A stretch of DNA of 64,000 bases from Microbacterium barkeri (GTDB lineage: Bacteria > Actinomycetota > Actinomycetes > Actinomycetales > Microbacteriaceae). Below are positions 1 through 8,500 of this stretch, piece after piece (position 1 is the first letter of the stretch; each line of letters opens with the position of its first letter). The DNA lies in assembly GCF_027921765.1 (NCBI RefSeq), contig NZ_BSEJ01000009.1, positions 1 through 64,000 on the forward strand, written 5' to 3'. The notes under the pieces were generated by a model. That model searched no databases. It saw only the letters and a program-made list of their open reading frames with translations, and had not been told where the DNA came from. The translations under genes were made by a program, and so were the position numbers.

Positions 1-70
1 AACCAGCCGAAGCTGGACGAGGATAATTTGGCATTTGACAAGTGCACGCTGTTGAGTTCTCAAGGATCAG
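1..70 (-). promoter_or_regulatory. rRNA operon leader with boxA-like antitermination sequence
   Basis: Read on the minus strand this stretch holds CTTGAGAACTCAAC (51-64) followed by AGCGTGC, which resembles the boxA region conserved ahead of, and within, actinobacterial rRNA operons. A small hairpin with a TTCG tetraloop (CCAGC/GCTGG, 3-16) follows. No rRNA gene body is inside the window. I conclude that a 16S gene starts a short distance left of position 1 on the minus strand. An internal rrn spacer is the alternative, but the promoter just upstream favours a leader. Confidence 0.6.
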
Positions 71-236
71 ACGCACCCAGCCCCACGACTCCCGCCGCGG
101 CCCTCCGGGGCAACCATCCACCCCCAGCACCAGCAAGACCACAGCCTCACCAGAACCAGGGATTGTGTTGTACGTCGCAGACCTGGGGCGGGGAACCTTC
201 CGGCTCAACCTCACCGCTTGGCGGCGACAAGGGAAT

Positions 237-265
237 ACATTACGCCGAACCCCCACCCCCAGCAA
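237..265 (-). promoter_or_regulatory. Probable rRNA operon promoter, reading leftwards
   Basis: On the minus strand a -35 TTGCTG (260-265) and a -10 TAATGT (237-242) are separated by exactly 17 bases. Transcription would start near 230 and run leftwards through a boxA-like leader. The 16S gene itself would lie beyond the left edge, so the rrn assignment is inferred from the leader sequence. Confidence 0.5.
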
Positions 266-371
266 ACCCACCCACCACCCGGGCGTGTCGCAACCCGGAA
301 GCACGGCCAGCACGGCCGCGCCCCGACGACTCCTGCTCGGCGCCGACGTGCTGGCCGCCGGATACGACGAA

Positions 372-394
372 GCCCCCGTCCGATGGACGGGGGC
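372..394 (-). terminator. Hairpin downstream of tRNA-Ala
   Basis: A perfect 10-bp stem (GCCCCCGTCC / GGACGGGGGC) with a three-base loop lies 23 bases past the 3' end of tRNA-Ala. There is no real T-run, so it may act as terminator or as a 3'-end processing and stability element. Confidence 0.55.
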
Positions 395-417
395 TTGTCG
401 ACTGTCTCAACTCAGTG

Positions 418-490
418 TGGACCCAGGGGGATTCGAACCCCCGACCTTCTCATTGCGAACGAGACGCGCTACCAACTGCGCCATGGGCCC
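418..490 (-). tRNA. tRNA-Ala (anticodon CGC)
   Basis: The minus strand folds into a full 73-nt cloverleaf: acceptor GGGCCCA/TGGGTCC, D-arm GCGC/GCGC, anticodon stem TCTCG/TGAGA and T-arm GGGGG-TTCGAAT-CCCCC. The anticodon loop TTCGCAA gives anticodon CGC, which reads GCG (alanine). CCA is not encoded. It lies upstream of the rrn promoter in the same orientation and is separated from it by a hairpin. Confidence 0.96.
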
Positions 491-545
491 TTGCAACCCG
501 AGATACATTACCAGACCCCGAGCCGCTTGCCGAAACCGAGGCGCG

Positions 546-1148
546 TCAGGCGCGTCGCCAGGCGTCGAGCCATGCGTCCGCGATCCTTCGGGCGCCCTCG
601 GCAGAGGGGTGGACGCCGTCAGGCGCGAGCGCGGCAGCACCCACGGTGCGGGCGGCCTCGGTGAGCAGACGGTGCAGCGGCACGAAGGACGCGTCGTGCT
701 CCTCCGCGAGACGCGCGATGACCTCTCGCTTCGCCGCGAGGTCGTCGAGCCACCCCTCCTGATCGTCGCGCACGGGCAGGACGAACGGCTCCACGAGGAT
801 GAGCCGTGCGCGGCGCGCGGCGTCACTCGCAAGCAGCCGGCGCACGGTCGCCTCGAAGTCCTCGGCGCTGGTGGGGTCGTCGCGATCGAAGCGCCGCCAG
901 GTGTCGTTGACGCCGACGTAGACGGTGAGCACGTCCGGCTCGGCTGCCTCCACGTCCTCGTTCCAGCGGCGCTCGAGGTCGACGGCGCGGTCTCCCCCGA
1001 CCCCGACGTTCACCACGTGCACCTCATCGCCGAGCGCCTCGGCGATGAGGTGCACGTAACCGTGTCCGAGCGAGGCGGCGTGCGAGCGATCGCGACCGGC
1101 ATCGGTGATCGAGTCTCCGACGAACACGAGTCGAGCGGGGCGGGTCAT
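546..1148 (-). CDS. SGNH/GDSL-type hydrolase
   Basis: This 200-aa protein has the four blocks of SGNH hydrolases: nucleophile Ser13 in GDS (11-13), block-II glycines near residue 51, Asn81 in GVND (79-82), and the Asp177/His180 pair in DGVH. The family hydrolyses esters (lipids, acetylated sugars, acyl-CoA); the substrate cannot be read from sequence. There is no signal peptide or membrane segment, so it is probably cytoplasmic. It stands alone on the minus strand, with its start 89 bases from the stop of the next leftward gene. Confidence 0.88.
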   Translation of the reverse strand: MTRPARLVFVGDSITDAGRDRSHAASLGHGYVHLIAEALGDEVHVVNVGVGGDRAVDLERRWNEDVEAAEPDVLTVYVGVNDTWRRFDRDDPTSAEDFEATVRRLLASDAARRARLILVEPFVLPVRDDQEGWLDDLAAKREVIARLAEEHDASFVPLHRLLTEAARTVGAAALAPDGVHPSAEGARRIADAWLDAWRRA

Positions 1149-1237
1149 CGTTCTCCTTCGAGCGGGACGGACGGGCTCCGACCCGCCGCGAGCGTCTCAC
1201 GATCGGGGCGTCGCCGCACCGGATCGGACATCTGCGG

Positions 1238-2242
1238 TCATCCGGCCGCGCGGCGGGCGAGCAGCTCGCGCACGTGCGCCTCGATCTCGGCGTCGTCGAC
1301 GAACCCCATGCGCGCATACGGCGACGCCGGCTGCTGCTGACGGGCCGCCGTGATCGGCACCGGCGCGGGAGTCTGGGCCGCGATCTGCGTGCGCAGCGCC
1401 TCCTCGCGCGCGGCCGCGCGGAGCGCCTCGTGTGCGCGCGCGCCGTCGAGCGCGAGCGCGGCGCGGGAGCCGGAGACGCTCGTCAGCGGCGCCGGGAGCG
1501 AGCGCGGCGTCCAGCCGCGGTCCTCGGGGTCCATGAGCGCGGGCGCGGCCAGGCGGACCACCGGGGCCGCCTCGGCGATCGGCGCAGCCGCCGGGGCCGC
1601 CGGGCGCTTCGCGCGACGCGCGACCGCGGCCATCCGATTCAGCGTCTGCAGCGCCACGAGCGTCGCGACGGCACCGCCCGCCAGCCACCACCCGGCTCCG
1701 CCCTGCGCGAGGGCCGCGACGCCGACGGCGATGGCCGCGAGGCCAGCGAGCAGGACGACGGTGGCGGCCATCCGCACGGCGCGACGGGCGCGCGCCTGGC
1801 GCGCGCGGAGCACCTCGGGAGCGCGGCGCGCGGCGTCGAGCTCCCGTCGGCGGCGCTCCGCCTCGAGCTCCAGCTCACGGCGCCGGCGTTCGCGACCGGC
1901 CGCGGCCTCGTCGCGCTCGCGCTCGAGGCGCGCCTGCACCTCCATCCGCTTGCGCTCGAGCTCGAGGCGGTCGCGCTCGGCGCGCAGCCGCTCGTCCTCG
2001 GCGCGCAGCTGGCGCACGAGCTTCTCCTGCGCACGTGCCTCGCGCGCGCTCAGCTCGACGCGGATCTCGTCGGGTGTCTCGCTCGTCTCCGCGAGCACGC
2101 GCAGAGCCTGGTTGAGCCGGACCGCGTTGCGCTCGGCGGCGTTGTAGCGCATGCGCGCCTGCCAGGTCGGGAGGAGGTAGACGATCCAGAGCAGCACGGC
2201 GACCGCGATGATCACGCCGCCGCCCAGCATCTGCCCGCCCAT
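1238..2242 (-). CDS. Membrane-anchored coiled-coil protein of unknown function
   Basis: The 334-aa product starts with one membrane segment (about residues 8-24), followed by a long highly charged Arg/Glu-rich region (about 55-150) with strong coiled-coil character. Two more hydrophobic helices follow (about 155-190), then an Ala/Pro-rich tail. I do not recognise a catalytic domain. It lies 66 bases downstream of the RimJ-like acetyltransferase and galU in the same direction, so it may be co-transcribed. A structural or scaffolding role at the membrane is possible but not shown. Confidence 0.75.
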   Translation of the reverse strand: MGGQMLGGGVIIAVAVLLWIVYLLPTWQARMRYNAAERNAVRLNQALRVLAETSETPDEIRVELSAREARAQEKLVRQLRAEDERLRAERDRLELERKRMEVQARLERERDEAAAGRERRRRELELEAERRRRELDAARRAPEVLRARQARARRAVRMAATVVLLAGLAAIAVGVAALAQGGAGWWLAGGAVATLVALQTLNRMAAVARRAKRPAAPAAAPIAEAAPVVRLAAPALMDPEDRGWTPRSLPAPLTSVSGSRAALALDGARAHEALRAAAREEALRTQIAAQTPAPVPITAARQQQPASPYARMGFVDDAEIEAHVRELLARRAAG

Positions 2243-2308
2243 GAAGACAAAGGTAGGCGACGACGGTGCGCCGCCCGCGCTCGCGCCCGCGTGTCGCGCG
2301 CGGAGCGG

Positions 2309-2938
2309 TCAGGAGGCGAGTGTGTCGCTCGGCGGGATGGCCGCGGCGTCGGTGGGCGCGCGACCGCTGACCCACCGGGCGAGGACGCCTTCCGGCACCT
2401 CCTCGCGGACGAGCGCGAAGGCGTAGTGGTCGCGCCAGTCGCCGTCGATGTGGATGTACCGACGGCGCAGCCCCTCGTACCGGAATCCGAGCTTCTGGAC
2501 CACGCGCAGGCTCGGCACGTTCTCGGGCCGGATGCAGATCTCCATGCGATGCAGACGGAGATCGGTGAAGCAGAGGTCGGTCGCGAGCGCGACGGCTGTC
2601 GGGGTGATGCCGCGGCCCGCGAAGCGCTCACTCACCCAGTAGCCGATCGTCGCGGACGAGAGGGAGCCGCGGGCGATCCCCCACACGTTGAGCTGACCGC
2701 AGATGACGCCCTCGTACTCCATGACGAGGGGCACGCCGACGCCGTCGCGGTACTGCTGCAGCAGGCGCCGGATGCCGGCGCGCATGTCGAAGGAGATGGC
2801 GCCGTCGGGGTTCGTGGCCTCCCACGGGCGCAGCCACGATCGGTTCGCGAGCAGCTCCTGCTGGAGCGTGCGCGCGTCCCGCGGACGCACGAGTCGGATG
2901 GACACCGCGCCGTGCTCACGCCACGCCTGGGTATCCAT
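2309..2938 (-). CDS. GNAT-family N-acetyltransferase, RimJ/RimL-like
   Basis: A 209-aa GNAT protein of the RimJ/RimL subgroup. It opens with IRLVRPRDARTL and NRSWLRPW, which are typical of that subgroup, and carries a GYWVSERFAGRGITPTAV acetyl-CoA loop (about residues 100-117) and a late VVQKLGFRYEG motif. Members acetylate the N-termini of ribosomal or other proteins, or small amines; the target here is unknown. It follows galU by 34 bases on the same strand, probably in one transcript. Confidence 0.85.
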   Translation of the reverse strand: MDTQAWREHGAVSIRLVRPRDARTLQQELLANRSWLRPWEATNPDGAISFDMRAGIRRLLQQYRDGVGVPLVMEYEGVICGQLNVWGIARGSLSSATIGYWVSERFAGRGITPTAVALATDLCFTDLRLHRMEICIRPENVPSLRVVQKLGFRYEGLRRRYIHIDGDWRDHYAFALVREEVPEGVLARWVSGRAPTDAAAIPPSDTLAS

Positions 2939-2972
2939 CCGACTCCTCGGCAGATGTCTCGGGCGACCGGGC

Positions 2973-3860
2973 TCAGAGAGTGGTCGCGAACTCCTTGAAC
3001 CAGGGTCGCAGGTCCGGGCCGAGGTCGGCGCGGTCCGCGGCGAGCTGGACGATGGCCTTGATGTAGTCGAGGCGGTCGCCCGTGTCGTAGCGGCGCCCGC
3101 GGAAGATGACGCCGTAGACCCCGGGGCCCGCTTCGTCGGCCGCGACCTCCTGCAGCGCGTCGGTCAGCTGGATCTCGCCGCCCTTGCCGGGCTCCGTGCG
3201 CTCGAGCACATCGAAGATCGCGGGGGTCAGCACGTAGCGGCCGATGATCGCGAGGTTCGACGGCGCGTCCTCCTTGGCGGGCTTCTCGACGAGGCCCTTC
3301 ACGCGGACGACGCCCTCGGTGTCGGTCGGCTCGACGTCGGCGCAGCCGTACATGTGGATCTGGTCGGGGTCGACCTCCATGAGGGCGATGACCTGCGCGC
3401 CGCGCTTGGCCTGCTCGTCGATCATCGTCGTGAGCAGCTCGTCGCGCTCGTCGATGAGGTCGTCGCCCAGGAGGACGGCGAACGGCGAGTCGCCCACGTG
3501 AGCCTGGGCGCGCAGCACCGCGTGACCGAGGCCCTTGGGGTCGCCCTGGCGGACGAAGTGGATGTCGGCGAGGTCGCTGGACGCCTGGACGCGCTCGAGA
3601 CGGCCGGTGTCGCCCTTCTTCTCGAGGTTGCGCTCGAGCTCGGGCACCGAGTCGAAGTGGTTCGCGAGCGCGTTCTTGTTGCGCCCGATGATCATCAGCA
3701 CATCGCGGATGCCGGCGGCGACAGCCTCTTCGACGACGTACTGGATCGCCGGCTTGTCGACGACCGGCAGCATCTCCTTGGGCGTGGCCTTCGTCGCCGG
3801 AAGGAAGCGCGTGCCCAGCCCGGCGGCGGGGATGACCGCCTTGATCTTCGGTGAATCCAT
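2973..3860 (-). CDS. galU: UTP--glucose-1-phosphate uridylyltransferase
   Basis: GalU makes UDP-glucose from UTP and glucose-1-phosphate, feeding cell-envelope glycans and storage sugars. The 295-aa length is normal. The nucleotide-binding signature AAGLGTRFLPATKATPKEM lies at residues 12-30, the VDKP loop follows, and GDD and VEKP motifs are present further on. The start ATG at 3860 is the first in frame. It heads a probable operon with the RimJ-like gene and faces the rightward cyclo-ligase gene across 77 bases. Confidence 0.96.
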   Translation of the reverse strand: MDSPKIKAVIPAAGLGTRFLPATKATPKEMLPVVDKPAIQYVVEEAVAAGIRDVLMIIGRNKNALANHFDSVPELERNLEKKGDTGRLERVQASSDLADIHFVRQGDPKGLGHAVLRAQAHVGDSPFAVLLGDDLIDERDELLTTMIDEQAKRGAQVIALMEVDPDQIHMYGCADVEPTDTEGVVRVKGLVEKPAKEDAPSNLAIIGRYVLTPAIFDVLERTEPGKGGEIQLTDALQEVAADEAGPGVYGVIFRGRRYDTGDRLDYIKAIVQLAADRADLGPDLRPWFKEFATTL

Positions 3861-3925
3861 GCTGACAGCCTAGGCGATGCCCCGTTATCCGCCTGTGATC
3901 GCCCTGCGACACGGGGCGCGTCTCC

Positions 3926-3931
3926 TAGGAT
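3926..3931 (+). promoter_or_regulatory. -10 element for leaderless mRNA of the cyclo-ligase gene
   Basis: TAGGAT ends six bases before the ATG at 3938, so transcription would begin at or next to the start codon. No Shine-Dalgarno sequence is present between them. Confidence 0.55.
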
Positions 3932-3937
3932 CGGGAC

Positions 3938-4525
3938 ATGCCCGGAGAGCTCGATCAGGCCAAGCGCGCCCTGCGCGCGGAGATCCGCGAGCGCCGCCAG
4001 CTGCTCTCGCCCGCGCAGCGCGAGGCGGCGGGAGAGGGCATCCACCGCGAGCTCGACGCGCTCGTCGCGCGTCTGGGCGCGCGCTCCCTGTCCTGCTACC
4101 TGTCGGGCCCGACCGAGCCGGACACGCGCCCGTTCATCCGCTCCGCCCTCGAGCGCGGCCTCCGCGTGCTGCTGCCGATCACGCGTGCAGACGGCCTCCT
4201 GGACTGGACGGCCGCGAGCGCGGACGGCGACGAGATCGAGAGCGCGTACGGCGTTCCCGAGGCCGTCGGCGAGGTGCTCGGGCCGATCGCGGTCAACGAC
4301 GTCGACCTCCTCGTCGTGCCCGCGTCGGCCGTGGACGGCGAGGGGCTCCGGATGGGCTGGGGCCGGGGCTTCTACGACAAGACGCTCGGCTCGATGGCGC
4401 ACAGGCCGCCCGTATACGCGGTGATCTATGATTCCGAGTTGGTCGATCGCGTTCCGCGCGATCTCCATGATCAGTCCGTCGACGGCGTCGTGACCCCGAC
4501 GCGCACCGTCGCGTTCCGCGGCTGA
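3938..4525 (+). CDS. 5-formyltetrahydrofolate cyclo-ligase
   Basis: The enzyme converts 5-formyl-THF to 5,10-methenyl-THF using ATP, recycling an inhibitory folate. The family signature MGWGRGFYDKTLG is intact at about residues 138-150, and the N-terminal basic helix KRALRAEIRERR is typical. The 195-aa length is normal. A -10 hexamer six bases upstream and the absence of a ribosome site suggest a leaderless mRNA. The FmdB-like gene follows after 31 bases. Confidence 0.93.
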   Translation: MPGELDQAKRALRAEIRERRQLLSPAQREAAGEGIHRELDALVARLGARSLSCYLSGPTEPDTRPFIRSALERGLRVLLPITRADGLLDWTAASADGDEIESAYGVPEAVGEVLGPIAVNDVDLLVVPASAVDGEGLRMGWGRGFYDKTLGSMAHRPPVYAVIYDSELVDRVPRDLHDQSVDGVVTPTRTVAFRG

Positions 4526-4556
4526 CGACTCCGCTCCATCATCCGAACGAGGACCC

Positions 4557-4829
4557 ATGCCCACATACGCCTACGCCTGCAAGTCCTGTGGCCACCGGTT
4601 CGACGCCGTCCAGGCCTTCAGCGACCCTTCGCTCACCGAGTGCCCCGAGTGCGGGGGCGAGCTGCGCAAGCAGTACGGCTCGATCGGCGTGACGTTCAAC
4701 GGCGCCGGCTTCTACCGCACGGACTCGCGGAATACTGCGTCCTCCTCCGGCGCGGGTGCTGGATCCGCGCCCTCGTCTGCGCCATCATCGGGGTCGGGAG
4801 CCTCCGCTCCCGCCGCGGCCGGCGCCTGA
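4557..4829 (+). CDS. FmdB-family zinc-ribbon protein
   Basis: A 90-aa protein with the classic FmdB/CxxC_CxxC_SSSS ribbon at its N-terminus: MPTYAYACKSCG and later ECPECGG form two CxxC zinc knuckles (residues 8-11 and 31-34). The tail from residue 60 is a Ser/Ala/Gly/Pro low-complexity region. The role is poorly defined; it is proposed to be regulatory. The 5-FTHF cyclo-ligase, FmdB, mscL order recurs in actinobacteria, and all three are probably read together here. Confidence 0.88.
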   Translation: MPTYAYACKSCGHRFDAVQAFSDPSLTECPECGGELRKQYGSIGVTFNGAGFYRTDSRNTASSSGAGAGSAPSSAPSSGSGASAPAAAGA

Positions 4830-4884
4830 CGCCCCGCGGTTCGACTTCTCGCCGGCGTCGTCGGCAGATGGGGGAACCACCACC

Positions 4885-5289
4885 ATGATCCAGGGCTTCA
4901 AGGAGTTCATCTCCCGCGGCAACGTCATCGACCTCGCGGTCGCGGTCATCATCGGCGCCGCGTTCGCCGCGATCGTCACGGCCGTCGTCGACAACCTCGT
5001 CAACCCGCTCATCGGCGCCTTCGTGCCCTCGGGCGACCTCGCCAGCTGGGTCATCCCGATCCCGGGCCTCTTCGCCACGGCGAACCTCGGCATCGGCGGC
5101 ATCATCTCGGCGATCATCAACTTCCTCGCGGTGGCCGCCGTCGTGTACTTCGCGCTCGTGCTGCCGATGAACAAGCTCGCCGAGCGCCGCAAGGCCAAGC
5201 TCGGCGTCACCGAGGACGTCCCCGCTCCCACGCAGGAGGAGCTCCTCGCGGAGATCCGCGACCTGCTCGCGAAGCAGAGCTCCCGCTGA
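4885..5289 (+). CDS. mscL: Large-conductance mechanosensitive channel
   Basis: MscL opens under membrane tension to release solutes during osmotic down-shock. The 134-aa product begins MIQGFKEFISRGNVIDLAV, the usual amphipathic N-helix. TM1 (about 14-40) is followed by a short periplasmic loop, TM2 (about 70-95), and a charged C-terminal helix bundle (EELLAEIRDLL). The reading frame is open further upstream, but this ATG matches the family N-terminus. A strong hairpin terminator follows. Confidence 0.96.
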   Translation: MIQGFKEFISRGNVIDLAVAVIIGAAFAAIVTAVVDNLVNPLIGAFVPSGDLASWVIPIPGLFATANLGIGGIISAIINFLAVAAVVYFALVLPMNKLAERRKAKLGVTEDVPAPTQEELLAEIRDLLAKQSSR

Positions 5290-5306
5290 CCCGCGCGCAT
5301 CTGACG

Positions 5307-5336
5307 AAGGGCGCCTCCCGTTCGGGAGGCGCCCTT
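5307..5336 (+). terminator. Rho-independent-type terminator after mscL
   Basis: A perfect 13-bp stem with a GTTC loop, 18 bases past the mscL stop, followed by a pyrimidine-rich CTCC tract. It also lies downstream of the leftward 67-aa gene and may work in both directions. Confidence 0.8.
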
Positions 5337-5362
5337 CTCCGTCTGAGGGGCGGATGGCCGTG

Positions 5363-5566
5363 TCACCAGTGCGGCGGACGATCCCTCCGGAGCCGCTCGT
5401 CGTTCGGGCCCTTCTCCCCCGCAGCGGGGCGAGCGCCCGCGTCCGCGTCCGCGTCGCGCAGGGTCGCCTCCGCATCCGCGTCGGCGAGCGTGCCCTCCAC
5501 GCGCGTGAGACGGGCTCGACGCGCGCCGGCGACGCGCTCGACCCGCTGACGAGGCTCCTCCGGCAT
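5363..5566 (-). CDS. Small basic/acidic protein coupled to the helicase-like gene
   Basis: A 67-aa protein whose ATG overlaps the upstream stop codon (TGATG at 5564-5568), a classic sign of translational coupling. It has an Arg-rich head (QRVERVAGARRARLTRVEGT), an Asp/Ala-rich middle and a distinctive end, GPNDERLRRDRPPHW. I do not recognise a domain. Similar small proteins ending in a PPHW-like motif are, as far as I recall, found in this position in relatives. The tight coupling suggests it works with the 1226-aa protein. Confidence 0.65.
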   Translation of the reverse strand: MPEEPRQRVERVAGARRARLTRVEGTLADADAEATLRDADADAGARPAAGEKGPNDERLRRDRPPHW

Positions 5567-8500
5567 CAGAAGGCGAGCGGCTCGGTGTCCGGGTCGACGC
5601 GCGGCGTGTCGGCGGAGACGCCCAGCACGGCCGCGATGCGCTCGGCGACCGCGGCAGGGTCGCTGTAGAGGTCGAAGGCGTGCACGCGGACGTAGTGCCA
5701 GCCGAGCCGCCGCAGGGCGTGCGGGCGCAGCCGCAGCGACTCGCGCAGCGACGCGTCCTGCGATTCGGGGTCGCTCTCCACGACGACGGCCTTGCCGCTG
5801 CGCTGCGCGACGAGCGGGAGCATCCCGTGGTAGTCCACGTCGACGGCGACGCCCAGTCGGCGCAGCTCGCGCGCGAGCACGCGCGTGAGCGGATCCGCGT
5901 CGTCCTCGCGCCGCGCCTCGCGGCCTCGCCCGTCGATGCTCGCGAGGATGCCCATGAGGATGGCCGCGCCGTGCTCGAGGCGGCCGTCGTCGGCCGCGGG
6001 GCGGATCGACGACACGATCACCATCGAGCGCCGCGCGCGGGTCATGCCGACGGTCAGGAGCCTCTCGCCGTCCGGCGTGGAGAGGTCGCCGAAGTCGCTC
6101 AGCACGCGGCCGTGCTTGGTCACGCCGTACCCGAGCGAGAAGATCACGCGGTCGCGGCTCTCGGCGACCGACTCCTCGAGCGTGAGCACCGTGAGCGGCT
6201 CGGTCGTGTCGCGCGCGACGAAGTCCGCGACATCCGAGCGGCCCGCGAACGCGGTCGTCACGGCGGAGCGGATGCGCTCGGCGTGCCGACGGCTCGCGGT
6301 GATCACCATGAGCGACTCGTGCGGGCGGTTCACGGCGTGCTCGACGACGAGCGTCACGACGCGCTGGACCTCGGCATCGGGGCTCTCGACGGCGCCGCTC
6401 TCCGGGTCGGGCGCGCCGTAGCCGCCCTCGACGTAGTCGACCGACAGGCTGCCGCGGCCGAGATACGACCCGGCCCAGGGCAGCGACACGATCTCGCCGC
6501 CGTAGAACGCGTCGTTCACGAGCTCGGCGAGGTCCTCGCCGCCCGCCCGGTAGCTGCGGGTCAGGGTCTCGACCGGGAGCACGTCGGCGAGGCGCTCGAA
6601 CGCACTGGCCTGCTCGCCGCCCGCGGGAGGGCTCTCGAGCACCGCGACGGAGAAGGGCAGGGGCCGCTGCGTCACAGGATCGCCGAAGGCGACGACCTGC
6701 CGTGCGCGGCGGATGGCCGGGGCCGCCTCCGCGAGGCCGATCGCCCCGGAGTCGGCGATGAGCACGACGTCGAAGCCCGGCGCGTCGGGGATGAGGGGCA
6801 CGTCGTAGGGCGACGCGATCCAGACCGGCGCGATGACGCGCGACAGGGTCGGCGCGATCGAGGCGAGCGCCTCGGCGCTCACGTCGCCGCGCGTGAGGGA
6901 GCGCTTGAGCGCCTCCGCCTCGCCCGGCTCGTCGACGATGCCGATCTTCCACTGCGTCGCGAGCTGCCAGGCGAGCAGCGGGCCGGATGCCGCGGCGTGC
7001 GCCTCGTCGACGAGACGGAAGTCGCGCTCGAGCCGGTCGACGACCGATGTGTTGGCGCCCAGCAGCGCGCGGTCGCTCTGCAGAAGGTGCTCGAGGGCCG
7101 ACTGCCACCACGCGAACTCGAGCTCCTCGCCCACGCGCTCCTCGTCGACATGGCGGACCGACAGCTCGGTCAGGAGCGGCTCGAGGCCGAGGCGCGACAG
7201 CTCGGCGCGCAGCTCGGCGCGCTCGACGATGTTGTCGAACACGTCGGAGTCGGCGGCGAGCCCGGCGAGCGTGCGCACGAGACGCTCCACGGGCATCGAT
7301 GCGAGCCGCGACCCGCGCCCGAGGGCCGCGTCGAGCTCGCTCAGCTCGGCCTCCACGCGCTGCCACTCGACCTGCACGTCGGCGAGTCCGAGCGGCAGCT
7401 CGGGGATCGTCCCGACGTCGACGAGCTGCTGCCACTGCTGACGCTGATGCTGGATCCGCGACAGCGCGGCATGCATGTCGGTCACGTGCACACCGGGGCG
7501 CAGGTACTCCTTCGAGAGGCGCTTGAGGCGCCGGCGCTGCGCGCCGGGCAGGCCCGACTCCCGCCGCGGGCCGAAGGCCTTGATCATGTCGCCGAGCGGG
7601 CGCTCGAACACCGACGGCGTGAACCGGTCGAGCGAGTCGCGGATCCCGTGCAGGAGCCGCAGGTACTCCCCCAGCTCGTCGATCGTCGTGAACGGGCGCA
7701 TCCGCGTCTGCGAGATGAGCTCGTATCCGCGCTCGAGGAGGTTCGGCACGCTCGTGCGGTGCAGCTTGCCGGCCATCCGATGCGCCGCACGGGCGTCGTC
7801 GGTCGACGAGAAGGAGACGCCGTACCACGGCGAGTCATCGGGGCCCACGCGGAACTCGCCGAGGCGCGCGGCGAGCGCCAGGGTCGATGCGGCCTTCGAG
7901 CGGTCGCCCGCGAGCTGCTCGAGGGCCCGGATGCCGAGGCGGGCGGATGTCGACGGCGGGGTCGGCAGGGCCGCGAGCCGCGTGAGGGTGCGCGTCGCCT
8001 CGAGCACCGAGATGCCGAGCCCGTCGTGCACGCGCGTGAGCGCGTGGCGGTAGTCGCGCAGCACCGAGCGGAGGCGCACGAGCGCGTCGTCGATGTCGGA
8101 GACCTTGGGCTGCGTCGCCTTCTCGTTGCGGCCGATCGCGCGGATGAGGTCGCGCCGCAGGTCGGTCGGCGACACCGCGAGAGCGTCGAGCCCGATGCCC
8201 GCGAGACGATGGCGGATGCCCTCGAGGGTCGAGCGGCGCGCGCTCACGACGAGGACCCGCTTGCCGTCGCGCACGAGCGCGCCCACGGCGTTGATGATCG
8301 TCTGCGTGCCGCCCGTGCCGGGCAGGGTGTGCACCGCGAGAGACTGTCCGGCCGTGATGCGCGCCAGCACGCGCTCCTGCTCGGCATCCGCATCGAGCAG
8401 GAGCATGTCGGATGCCGGCGCGCGCTCGTCGGGGTGCGGCACGGCGGGTGCCGGGCGCTGGGCGCCCAGGGCAGCGAGGTCGTCGGGGTGGCCGGCGAGC

